A DNA stretch of 64,000 bases from Lepidurus packardi (lineage: Eukaryota > Arthropoda > Branchiopoda > Notostraca > Triopsidae), in the NCBI GenBank assembly GCA_023053545.1, contig JAKZAN010000001.1, positions 13,222,024 through 13,286,023 on the forward strand. Direction: 5' to 3'. Positions within the stretch are counted from its first letter, which is position 1. Each line of letters begins with the position of its first letter. This document shows, piece by piece, positions 53,006-62,198 of the stretch. Position numbers and translations under genes: made by a program. The notes beneath the pieces are model-generated. The model was not told the origin of the DNA. It did no database searches and saw only the letters and a program-made list of their open reading frames with translations.

Positions 53006-53718
53006 AATGTGCTAACTTTGCTGTAGCTTTTTAAAAGCTAAATCTACAATAAATTATTTACAGAAATTACACAAGACGACAGGTTGGACTGCCGAATAAG
53101 CTGTGACAACGGAATGTTAGTAGTGGTGAACGTGGGTAGGTGGCTGTTCTGGGTTCGTCTGTTGGTGGTCTGTTGTGGTCGATTTTGAAATGTGTAGAGG
53201 TTTTTAGCTGTGCCAGTCTATGATTTTTATTTACTGTTGATTTTTAAAGAAACGGCTTTGTTTGATGTCATGTCATTATTATGGCATTAATTATGGTATT
53301 CTGTAAGTCCTAAAACTATTTGATATAGAGCAGAAAACGGACTTGACTGATAGGAGAAAAGATGGTCAGTAAAAATATGAAATGTTATCAAGTTATATGT
53401 ATCAAAGCATTTATCAATAGATATTAAGTTGTATCAAAATTTATCAGAAATGCGAATTAAAATGCGAACCAAATGCGAAACGATAACGAACTGAAATTGC
53501 ATGTTTTTTTTTTTTTTTTTATTGGCATGTTTTAATGGTTTGCTTTTTAGCTGTGATTTTTATTAATGTTATTAGCTGTGATTATAATATCAGAAGACAT
53601 TTGCGTTATTGGTAGATATATATTTTGTAAGTTTTTCGCTAATACAGTGAATTCACTATTACATGCAATGCAAATACAAATCTAGGTTATTTAGAATAAA
53701 AATGTTGACAAAACAATA
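53006..53718. other. Spacer between GNA1 promoter and the transposon region
   Basis: The first 150 bp should hold the GNA1 promoter. A T17 tract at 53504-53520 (A17 on the minus strand) and short repeats of ATGCGAA (53450-53480) lie downstream of the RPA-like ORF and may mark the 3' border of the mobile element. No Helitron 3' hairpin could be placed with confidence. Confidence 0.4.
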
Positions 53719-54774
53719 TTATTTTTTCTTGGTGACGTTGACGATTTCTTTTTTTTCTAGGTCTACCGTGAAGTCGAAGTCTTTTGTCGTTAGTAATTTC
53801 ACGATGACAGCATTCGCAGTGTCTGGAGTCAGTTGTAGAGTTTCTTCTTGTTTGCAGAAGTCTTTTAGTATGGTTTCTGTCATCGATGCTTCGATAATGT
53901 TATTATCGTTGAAGAAACCCACTGTGCCTTGGAAAGTTAGTGGAGTCGTTTGTCTAAGTTGAATTTTTTTGCAGTTTGTGCACGTAATGGTAGGGTCATC
54001 GTTATCTGGAATGGTCGGTTGTCGTTCTGTTTTTTTTTTGCAGGCTAGGCAGGTTTGGAAAATACCAATGTTGCAGTGGGCTATGGCTTCCAGTATGATG
54101 GGCTCCGTTGTGTCGTCTAAAATGGGTTGCTGGATGTCCAGTTGGGCTTCTGTTCTTGTAAAGAACGATTGCTGCGTCAAGGCGAAGTTTTGATAATCTT
54201 GATTATAGATGACATCGGTAATTTCGTAAACTTTGTTTTTTTCGATAGTAACTGTTTGGTTTTTCCAGGTAATTAGTGTGGAAGTACAGGTATCGTCTCC
54301 AATTGTTATTTCGCGGAACGTTTGCCCTTTGTTCGTTGTCTTCTCTTCGCTAATGTTTTGGATTTGAACGATGATTTTGTAACGGGTGTCGGGAAACTCT
54401 ATACAAGTTTGAAGTGTGGCTTGTTGCTGTTTTCTTGGCGAATAATTAAATTTGAGCGTTTGATTTGTCTCGCTGATTTGCGAAGATTGGGTAATCTTAA
54501 TAAGATCGTATTTAGTTCTTTTTTGTGGAGTCTGACCTGAAGGTGAGCTATTCGGTAGGATTTGGATGGTGATGGGTATCTTGGCGGTCGAATAACGTTT
54601 AATTCTGCTATAGGAGCCAGCAATAAACGACAAACATTCTTCGTATGTATTGTCCGACGTCTGCAGAAAAAAGCGAAAATTTTGGCCTGGAATTTTGGTG
54701 TACTTCGATGGACTCTGGTTTTGGCGCAAAGGGGTTATGTCATGGACGTACCCGGTGTAAGCGTCTGCTCCCAT
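53719..54774 (-). CDS. RPA1-like single-strand DNA-binding protein of a Helitron/Helentron
   Basis: 351 residues from an ACCATGG start. It resembles the large RPA subunit in its DNA-binding core. A first OB-fold (about 1-112) contains YVHDITPLR and FRFFLQTSDNTYEECLSF. A second (about 118-212) contains IGDDTCTSTLITW and a KNKVYEITDV motif. A C-terminal OB-fold (about 225-320) carries a four-cysteine zinc ribbon, C242-C245 and C265-C268. Helitrons of plants and animals often carry such RPA genes, thought to coat single-stranded DNA during rolling-circle-type transposition. It lies on the same strand as, and about 8 kb downstream of, the helicase-endonuclease ORF. The frame is fully open, so it may still be expressed. 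A diverged host RPA paralogue is less likely given the neighbourhood. Confidence 0.8.
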   Translation of the reverse strand: MGADAYTGYVHDITPLRQNQSPSKYTKIPGQNFRFFLQTSDNTYEECLSFIAGSYSRIKRYSTAKIPITIQILPNSSPSGQTPQKRTKYDLIKITQSSQISETNQTLKFNYSPRKQQQATLQTCIEFPDTRYKIIVQIQNISEEKTTNKGQTFREITIGDDTCTSTLITWKNQTVTIEKNKVYEITDVIYNQDYQNFALTQQSFFTRTEAQLDIQQPILDDTTEPIILEAIAHCNIGIFQTCLACKKKTERQPTIPDNDDPTITCTNCKKIQLRQTTPLTFQGTVGFFNDNNIIEASMTETILKDFCKQEETLQLTPDTANAVIVKLLTTKDFDFTVDLEKKEIVNVTKKK

Positions 54775-54785
54775 GGTTGCCGTTT

Positions 54786-54873
54786 CTGGTGGAAAGAGAA
54801 TAAGACATGATGAGAAGAGTTGCAGTGAAGAACTATTGGATTAAAAAGTTGTGAAATGAAACTATTTACTTAC
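54786..54873 (-). other. Candidate 5' UTR intron of the RPA-like gene
   Basis: On the minus strand a donor GCAAAA/GTAAGT (54873-54868) and an acceptor TTTCCACCAG/AAACGG (54788-54786) sit 11 bp before the start ATG. The 88-bp intron size fits the local genes. Inferred from sequence only. Confidence 0.5.
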
Positions 54874-54981
54874 TTTTGCAATAGGGTGTTTCGGAATGGT
54901 GAGGTGAAATTGCTTTCAATTTCTTTTTTGGAACTGTATGATGAATATTGATTTGCACTTAGTGTTTGGGAGCTGTGAGTG

Positions 54982-55858
54982 GACTGTTTTCTGTCATTCC
55001 GTGTGAGGTCTTTTATAGTCGGGTTCTATCGTAGAGTTGATGCCTGGAAGAGTAGGTTCTTCGTAAAGTCAAGTTCGGTCAAAGTCCAATCATGGAGGCA
55101 AAGGTTCAAGTCAATTAGTCAGGTCATTTTCTTCCTTTTGTTAATGAAAAGGGTACAATTTAGAAAGAAAAAATTTCAAAGGTGTACCAGCAGTTAGGGA
55201 TGGTCAATTGAAATTTGTATCCTTAGTTCGAGTGTCAAAGCACATTTTGAAGTTTTCTTGCTTAGTAGCTGGATGCAGTTGTCTTATTGTTTGCCGCTTT
55301 TGGTGTGTTTTTAAAAGGTGTCACGTTGTGGAAGGCAGTTAAATTGCAGTTGGGTTATGCGTATATCGAGTTAAAATAGAGAAAAATACATGATGGTTTT
55401 GTATTATACGGAAATCCCAAACTATTTATCTAAAATGCAAGAAATATATATTATGTACCTGAGGTAAATCTTTGAAAATGAAAACATCATATTTGTTTTA
55501 AAACATACCAATATTTTGAAATGTACTAAAATTGGTAAAAAAAGTGTTGACCGTTTAATTGGGTGGGAGGGTCCAAACGTCGTGAAATTTGTATGACGCC
55601 GCATTTATGGACGTTCCCTTATTAATAGGGAATGCTTTTCCTTAAAATAGCTTTCGATAATGATCGAAGCCATTTATTCGTAGGGCAATTCGTTTTACGA
55701 CTTGATGATTTTAGAATGGTTGGAAATTTTTTGGATTGTTATTTTTACAAACGAAATAGAATCGGTGGTATCTATGCCGGTATTGGTGCTCATGGGAAAT
55801 GTTGTCATATTCCATACCTACTATAAGGAAATACTTATAGAACAACATTATAGTTTCA
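54982..55858. repeat. 0.88-kb direct repeat, copy 1
   Basis: Starts ACTGTTTTCTGTCATTCCGT and ends near ATAGTTTCA. It matches 56599-57636 over its whole length with scattered substitutions and small indels, once a 159-bp insertion in copy 2 is removed. No coding potential. The repeat pair probably arose by segmental duplication inside the transposon, or represents two nested elements. Confidence 0.92.
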
Positions 55859-56598
55859 CCTGATTATTGCTGAGCTGCGTAACTGTCCGTGTTAAGAACG
55901 TGGAATATTCGATTTGTTATTTATGATTAATAGCAGAAAAATGTATTTAAAATGTGTGATCTGAATGTACATTTTACTGTCACTGGGTGTTTGCGGAGTA
56001 TATTATTGTGTCTGTCTTTTTGCGATGCGGAATTTTGTACTGCTTAGCTATATGATGTGATTATGGCATGTTTTGTAGCTTCGTATTTACAAGTCTGACA
56101 TTTGAATGTAAACAACTTTATGATCGGAATATACCGGGAGTTGAACAAATTTTTGGGCTTCGGCACAGCATGTATAAATTGGTGTGGTTGGGAGTTTTCC
56201 TTTTTTTATTTGTATTGTGTGTAAGTGGCGTATTCCGTGTAGCCTGCAGTAATAAGACAAGGTACGTATTTGAAAGTGCTGTCGATCGAGGGATTAGTGA
56301 AAGTAGTGAATTTTGTTGTTAAAGCATTTATTTTGTTAACGTACCGAAAGTTGCAAAATTCTTACGTTTCAGTTCAAAAAGGGTGTAGGGGACTTTTTTC
56401 TTTTTGTCGTATGTTTACGTTTGTACTCATCAGGGCTGAAGCTACTCGATGTCTTGATACGACAGGGAATTTCGCCATAGTTTATGTGGACTGTAAGAAA
56501 CAAAAATTATATTCATGACGTTATAAGTGAAAGAGTAACGTGGTTAAGGTCAATAAAAACGCTTACCGAAAGTTGAACAAATCCATATGTATCGGTCC
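55859..56598. other. Spacer between the two 0.88-kb repeats
   Basis: Contains the endonuclease C-terminal remnant (56087-56131), and one or two units of the 200-bp array family: TACCGGGAGTTGAACAAATT at 56132, and the donor-like motifs at 56340 and 56561. Confidence 0.7.
56087..56131 (-). pseudogene. C-terminal remnant of the EEP endonuclease
   Basis: Reads YSDHKVVYIQMSDL and a stop on the minus strand. The end of the intact domain at 63090 reads YSDHKIVYIEIPKS and a stop. The SDH motif is the catalytic C-terminal motif of the EEP fold. The homology stops abruptly upstream, where an array-type unit begins, so this is a break point left by recombination or by a second truncated element. Confidence 0.75.
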
Positions 56599-57636
56599 AA
56601 CTGTTTTCTGTCATTCCGTGTGAGGTCTTTTATAGTCGGGTTCTATCGTAGAGTTGACGTGTGGAAGAGTAGATTCTTCGTAAAGTCAAGTTCGGTCAAA
56701 GTTGAATCATTAGGAGAAAGGTTTAAGTCATTAGTCAAGTCATTTTCCTCGCTTTGTTAATGAAAAGGGTAAATTAAGAAAGAAAAAATTTCAAAGGTGT
56801 AGAAGCAGTAGCGACAGTCAATTGTAATTCTCATCCTTATTTCGAGTGTCAAAGCACGTTCTGAAGTTTTCTTGCTTGGTAGGGATAAGGGGTGGACTGG
56901 CCTATGGGGCATTGGGGCAGGTGCCTCATGTGCCGGCTCAAATGCCCCATGCGGCGGCTCAAATTCCTTCTTTATTACTCAGCGGCACCGGCAGGTAGAA
57001 AATCCCCATTGCCCGCTGTAGAGCCAGTCCGCTCCGGGTAGGGATGCAGTTAATTGTCACTGATGTTTGCCGCTTTTGTGTGTTTTTAAAGGGTGTCATG
57101 TTGTGGAAGGCAGTTGAGAAATTGTAGTTGGGCTACGTATGGAGTGGAAATATAGAAAATACTTGATGGTTTTGTATGACAGGGAAATCCGAAACTATTT
57201 ATCTAAAATGCAAGAAATATATATTATGTACATGAGGTAAATCTTTGAAAATGGAAACATCGTATTTGTTTTAAAACTTACCAATATTTTGAAATGTTCT
57301 AAAATTGGTAACAAAGTGTTGACCGTTTGGCCGGTTTGGGTGGATGGGTCTAAATGGCGTGAAATTTTTATGACGCCGCGTTTACGGACGCTCCCTTATT
57401 AATTGGGATACTGGTTTTCCTTGAAGTATAGTTTTCGATAATGATCGAAGCCATTTATTCGTAGGGGAATTCGTTATACAAGCTGATGATTTTATAATGT
57501 TTGTAAATTTTCTGGATTGTTATTTTTACAAACGAAATAGAATCGGTGGCATCTATATATATAGTCGTGTTATGGGAAATCTTGTCATATTCCACCCACT
57601 ATGAGGAAATACTTGTAGAACAACGTTTTAGTTTCA
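56599..57636. repeat. 0.88-kb direct repeat, copy 2, with a MITE insertion
   Basis: Same sequence as 54982-55858. The 1038-bp span falls to 879 bp after removal of the MITE at 56887-57037 and one target-site copy, matching copy 1 (877 bp). Confidence 0.92.
56887..57037. mobile_element. hAT-type MITE, 151 bp
   Basis: Flanked by an exact 8-bp duplication GTAGGGAT (56879-56886 and 57038-57045). The termini AAGGGGTGGACTGGC and GCCAGTCCGCTCCGG are inverted repeats close to the hAT-type CAGGGG..GGACTGGC ends. Copy 1 of the surrounding repeat lacks it, giving a natural empty site. Internal short repeats of GGCTCAAAT.CC. Confidence 0.88.
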
Positions 57637-58270
57637 GTTATTTACTTACTTTAGTCTGTGGGAGTTTGGAAATGGCAGCTGAAGGCGGTGGGAAAGTGTG
57701 CTAGTGTTTGATGTAGTGTTTGTTGTAAAATGAGAATGAACGTAAGTGTTGCGGGACAGCAAGACGTGAAAGGTCTGAGTGTGATACGCACGGTATTGTT
57801 GATGAATCCTGTATCTTGTTGAATACATGATATTCTAGGCAAAACTGTGAAAATCAATATTTGTCAAATAGTTGTATTCCAAATTCTAGAGTGAAAGGAG
57901 CTGATTAGACTATATGTGTAGTTATATATATACACTTTTGTAGACTTTGGGACGATTGTATAAATCTTTTTTGTTTTCGGTATTCTTTAGAATTATTTTC
58001 ACATATCGTATTTGCAGATGAATTTATTTGAATTATTATTTACTTATGTACATTTGCTTTGTATAATTATATTTATATAATTTAACAGGCATTGCCCATT
58101 TTGTTATGTATTCGATGAGGCATATACATTTGTGTGATTCTGATAGGCTTGAAGCTCCGTATTTGGTAATTGAATGAAAATAACTTTGTGATCTAATAGT
58201 ACGTTTCATGAACAGTTGTAGAATTAGGTATGTTTGAGTAAATATGATGTAACGTTAATGATGAATATAG
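57637..58270. other. AT-rich spacer
   Basis: No gene recognised. The start (57637-57660) holds ATTTACTTACTTT, a minus-strand GTAAGTAAAT donor-like site resembling the one upstream of the RPA-like gene. Confidence 0.5.
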
Positions 58271-58401
58271 CAGGCCCGTATCAGGGGGGGGGGGGGGTTT
58301 GGGGGTTCAAACCCCCCTCCCCGAAATGTTTTTTCTCCATGACGATATTATATACTACCCCCCAAAACCCCTCCGGAACCAAAATCCTGGATAGGGGCCT
58401 G
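58271..58401. mobile_element. hAT-type MITE, 131 bp, G/C-rich
   Basis: The ends CAGGCCCGTATCAGG and, inverted, CAGGCCCCTATCCAGG form terminal repeats. The flanks GAATATAG (58263-58270) and GAGTATAG (58402-58409) match at 7 of 8 positions, as in an aged hAT target duplication. The interior holds a G-tract and an inverted GGGGGTTCAAACCCCC hairpin, and has no coding potential. Confidence 0.85.
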
Positions 58402-58629
58402 GAGTATAGTCATATGAAGTAATATATATGTTGGTTTGAGTCAGGGGTTTGAGTATGTCAGCAATTTTGAGAGCTTATGTACTGTGAGTAAAGAGTAAAA
58501 ATACAACAATCGTTTTGTAGCTTTGTATCGTTGTGAAGCAGGAATTTATTAGTACGAGACTGTGGGAATACACATTTTGTAAGTTACATATAGAGTCAGG
58601 CTTGGGCGACCTTGGAGTTGAATTGGACA

Positions 58630-60284
58630 CGGGGTTTGTGTTGTGTACAGACTGCTGAACTCGGGAATTAACGTGGAAAAAGCCAATGCTACCTAACATG
58701 TTGCTCAAGGCAAGTTGGGCGAAGTGAATTTCTTTGTCGCTAAATAGAACGATTCGGTCTCCGAGAAATAGAACGGTTTTTCGAAGCGGTTTTCGAAACT
58801 GTGGCGTCTTTCCTGGAGAAGGTTATCTCAATTTGCCTCTTTCAAGGACTGCTGAGTTCTGGCTGCGTGACTGGCAGGCTCTAATACGATATCGAGGTGG
58901 CAGGAATTTGTGCCCGTGATTTGGTTAAGTACGAAATTTGGCTGACTTTTTTTCGGCCCATAGTGCCTGGAAGACATGACATACTTTTCTTGGCCTCTCT
59001 TACAGAGTCTCAAGTTGTGGAGCACGGCGTCTTTCAACAGGACAGGACCAGGACGTATGGTGGACAGATCAGCTTTATATGAGCAACGCGATCGGGATAG
59101 CCATTGACCTTGGTCAAGACTTTTGTTGGAGACTTGCTGTCACTAGAGTCAACAAGGCGCAAATCTTCTTCCGTATTCTCGTCAACAGCAACGTAAAAAT
59201 AGAAGGCTACTTCGTCGTCTTCAAGTTTTGGGACCTGGAAGGAAAAATTGACTTTGTACTGGAATTAATTGTTATTATTGCCGGAACGATAACAACAAAT
59301 AAGTACGGATTATTATGCCCAGTTTTTAACGACAATTTGTACGAATCAACCCTATTTGACTGACACGTTTGTGAACGTCAAGTCCTACTCGTATGACTTA
59401 GACAACTCGTTGGTGGAAACTCGCTGAGTTAATTAATTTACCCTAGGTTTTGCTGTAAATCTTATAGTACAGTCAACTAAGACATGTTCATCTAGCGGCT
59501 GCTTAACAAACGCGGTTTCAAGTTCTAAGTATCCATTGGGTATATGTTGAACACCAAAGGTATGTCCGTCATGCTGAAGCCAACCATAGCTGTTCACCTT
59601 ACCGCCTTGGTCGCAAGTATGTTTTGAAAATAATTACGAAATTGTAGAACGCTCAGAAATGAAGCGGGATTTGACGAACCGTAGACCGCTGTGTCTCTGG
59701 CTGACTCGGCTCATGGCGAGACATATCAAAGTGGAATCAAAGACGCCAGATCGTGGGTGTGGAGGCCCAAGTAAACTGGTATGCCGGTAAGTACCCCAAA
59801 TCTAGCTCAGGTACAGTAAGGCCAGTGACAACCACCACCTTACAAGTCCAGTTTATTAAATTCACTTTCGAATTCTGGAAGTAACGATATAGTTTTTATC
59901 AAGATACCTTATTGGGCTCACTTGGGCTTACTTAAAGTCTTTACTCGAGTTTCCAGATAAGTTTGGTAGACGAAGTAAAATACAACTGATACGACTGCAG
60001 TAGGGAGGATACTGTAAACGCTACTGCTTTTTGAAGTACGCCGGCATGGTTTTCCTTTATTCTCTAAATTAAATAATTTGAATGTGATTTTCTATATAAT
60101 ATTAATAGGTTCTACATTACTGACGTTACCGGGATGCTTTACATGATCTATCTCATTATCGCTCTTGAAAGAACGGTTTTGTCTGTAGCTTTCTTAATTT
60201 GTCGAGTACATAACGATCCGCTATTATCTTTATAGGTATAGCATGGCTTCCCTTTGTCCTTGCGGGCTTGCGCTGTTGGGCCAT
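58630..60284 (-). pseudogene. MOGS: Decayed N-terminal half of mannosyl-oligosaccharide glucosidase (glucosidase I)
   Basis: Glucosidase I (GH63) removes the outermost glucose from N-glycans in the ER. Homology is read in pieces along the minus strand. A start-like MAQQRKPARTKG (60284) and cytosolic tail come first. A membrane segment follows, SSVYSILPTAVVSVVFYFVY (about 60025-59960), as in this type II protein. Next are WGTYR (59798), VYLGLHTHDLAS (about 59779) and YGWLQHDGHTFG to LETAFVK (59630-59442). A GT-AG intron follows (59441-59235), then VPKLEDDEVAFYFYVAVDE (59234 on), NFVLNQITGTNSCHLDIVLE (about 58940), FENRFEKPF, and FAQLALSNMLGSIGFF (about 58720). The pieces fall in different frames with stops between, so the gene is broken at several points. 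Retained introns exclude a processed pseudogene. The C-terminal catalytic half is absent. It is surrounded by transposon sequence. Confidence 0.8.
59235..59441 (-). other. Retained intron in the MOGS pseudogene, 207 bp
   Basis: Donor CCTAGG/GTAAAT and acceptor TTCCTTCCAG/GTCCCA. Removal joins FTAKPR to VPKLED in the same frame, so this segment derives from genomic DNA rather than mRNA. Confidence 0.75.
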
Positions 60285-60762
60285 TTACTGTAATATAAGT
60301 AAATTTTGTTAGCCGTTTTCATGTTTTTATATTAATATTGGGATTATAAGTTAAAAGAAAAAGGACTTCACTCGTGAAAAACTTACAGAAATACAGTATA
60401 GTAGAAATGTAATGTAAAAGAATATAAAAAAATACGTCTGTTGTTTTGAAAAAGTATGTAGAGGGCAGGCGCGTCACTTTTGCTATTGGTTGACACAAAA
60501 TTAAGCCGCGCTTGTTTTGACCAACTGGCTATTAGCAAAAGATTTGAGTAACTTTTTCATGACTTCAATTTAAATTCGATACATCTGAATCAAATTTATT
60601 GGTATTTTAATTTAAAAAATAATATTTTTTTATTCATGAATTGTGTTGGAGTGCATGAAATTGATACACTCCAAAACAGTTGATGACTGGAATAGATTTT
60701 AAATGTAATTAACTGTTAGTGATGTGACGAATTCACGGATATGGTTAAATTCAATAAGAAAA
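60285..60762. other. AT-rich spacer
   Basis: Upstream of the MOGS pseudogene start. No gene or repeat recognised. Confidence 0.5.
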
Positions 60763-61824
60763 AGCTTACCGAAAGTGTTATATAAATCCTTTTGTTTTGG
60801 CTCAGAAAGCTTGTCAGAGACTTCTTTGTGTGTGCATGTGGCCGAATCCATGAAGTTGACAATGTGAAAGGGTGTAGGAAATCAAATTTGCGTCTATGAG
60901 TTTACTGAAAGTAATCGTAAATGTCGGTATGATAATGCAATTAATGAAAGTTAATGGAAAAGCTTACCGAAAGTGACAAAGTTTTTAGGTTTCGGCCCGT
61001 AAAGTGAGGGATTGATACTTTTCTTGTTCTTTTTTTTATGTCATGTAGGCTATATCAGTGGCGGATTCCATACAGCCTGCACTATAACGAAGGGTATGTA
61101 TTTGAAGGTGTCTAGACAGGTTTGAGTGAAAGTAGTGAACTTTGTTATAATAAAGATTCATGTTGTTGAATTCTAAAAGGAAAACTTACCAGGAGTTGCA
61201 ACATTTCTAGGTTTCATCTCATTAAAGGGGTGTAGGGGACTCTTATTGTTATAAAGTGATGATTCCGTAAAACCAGCAGTCTGAAAGGGGTACGCGCGTA
61301 GTTGTATTGGTCTAGCTGTTTACATTGTCTGTCTCTGAAAAAGTAATAAACCTTGTTATTATTATATATAAGCTTTATATTCTTTACTTCAAGAAAGCTT
61401 ACCAAAAGGTTCAGGAATCTTTAGGATTGGTCTCGAAAAGTGTATTTGGGACCATACAGCATGCAGTGTGAACTTGAATTAGCTTCGTGTATGCAATAGT
61501 GACTTGTTTTTCACGTACAGCGTTGCTATAGTATTCAGCATTTACGGCTGTTGTATCATTAGATTTCACTAGGGTAGGAACTACTCAGTTTCTCAATATT
61601 ATACCACCGGGAATTCTGACATATGCTTTATGTGAACTGTAAGAAAGAAAGGGTATTTTGCATTTTACCGGAATTTTTTGTTTTTGCCTGCAAACAACTT
61701 TTTTAAGCATTTTAAACGTCGCTGATTCCAAAAAAAAAACAATCATTTTGCGCGGAAAGTATTATTTTACTATGTTTTATGTTGCTGTGTTTTACTATGG
61801 TTGCTGTTGAAGACAGGTATGTGA

Positions 61825-61862
61825 TTAGGTTAGGTTAGGTTACGTTAGGTTAGGTTACGTTA
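61825..61862. repeat. TTAGG-type telomere-like repeat, left block
   Basis: TTAGG units with regular TTACG variants, cut at GTTA by the foldback MITE. TTAGG is the usual arthropod telomere unit. Its position inside an element shows this is interstitial. Confidence 0.9.
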
Positions 61863-62107
61863 GGGCCGATTTCCACTGAAGGTTAAGGCGCTTAGCCTAT
61901 ATGCTTAAGACAATTCAAACAAAAATAATTCACCAAAAGGATAATTCATGATAATTCACCAAATAATTCAGTTTGATGAAGGAGGCGTAACCTCATAAAA
62001 CTGAATTATTTGGTGAATTGTCATGAATTATCCTTTTGGTGAATTATTTTTGTTTGAATTGTCTTAAGCATAGGCTAAGCGCCTTAACCTTCGGTGGAAA
62101 TCGGCCC
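61863..62107. mobile_element. Foldback MITE, PIF/Harbinger-like, inside the TTAGG array
   Basis: Nearly perfect 112-bp arms (61863-61974 and 61997-62107) with a 22-bp loop. The ends GGGCCGATTTCC and GGAAATCGGCCC are flanked by TTA on both sides (61860-61862 and 62108-62110). A TTA duplication with GGGCC-type ends fits PIF/Harbinger elements. The superfamily is inferred. Confidence 0.85.
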
Positions 62108-62198
62108 TTAGGTTAGGTTAGGTTACGTTAGGTTAGGTTAGGTTAGGTTAGGTTAGGTTAGGTTAGGTTACGTTAGGTTAGGTTAGGTTACGTTAGGT
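62108..62198. repeat. TTAGG-type telomere-like repeat, right block
   Basis: About 18 units of TTAGG with periodic TTACG variants, continuing the left block in register after the foldback insertion. Confidence 0.92.

Noticed and set aside
53663-54810. Several plus-strand frames of 66-99 codons
   Set aside because: Antisense shadows of the 351-codon RPA-like gene.
58295-58318. tRNA-like B-box GGTTCAAACCC
   Set aside because: It is the loop side of a hairpin inside a hAT MITE. No A box or cloverleaf was found.
58828-59363. Independent small genes on both strands (61-94 codons)
   Set aside because: The minus-strand frame is part of the MOGS remnant, and the plus-strand frames are its shadows.
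62108-62198. True telomere end
   Set aside because: The TTAGG array is short, has variants, and is bounded on both sides by element arms and unique DNA, so it is interstitial.
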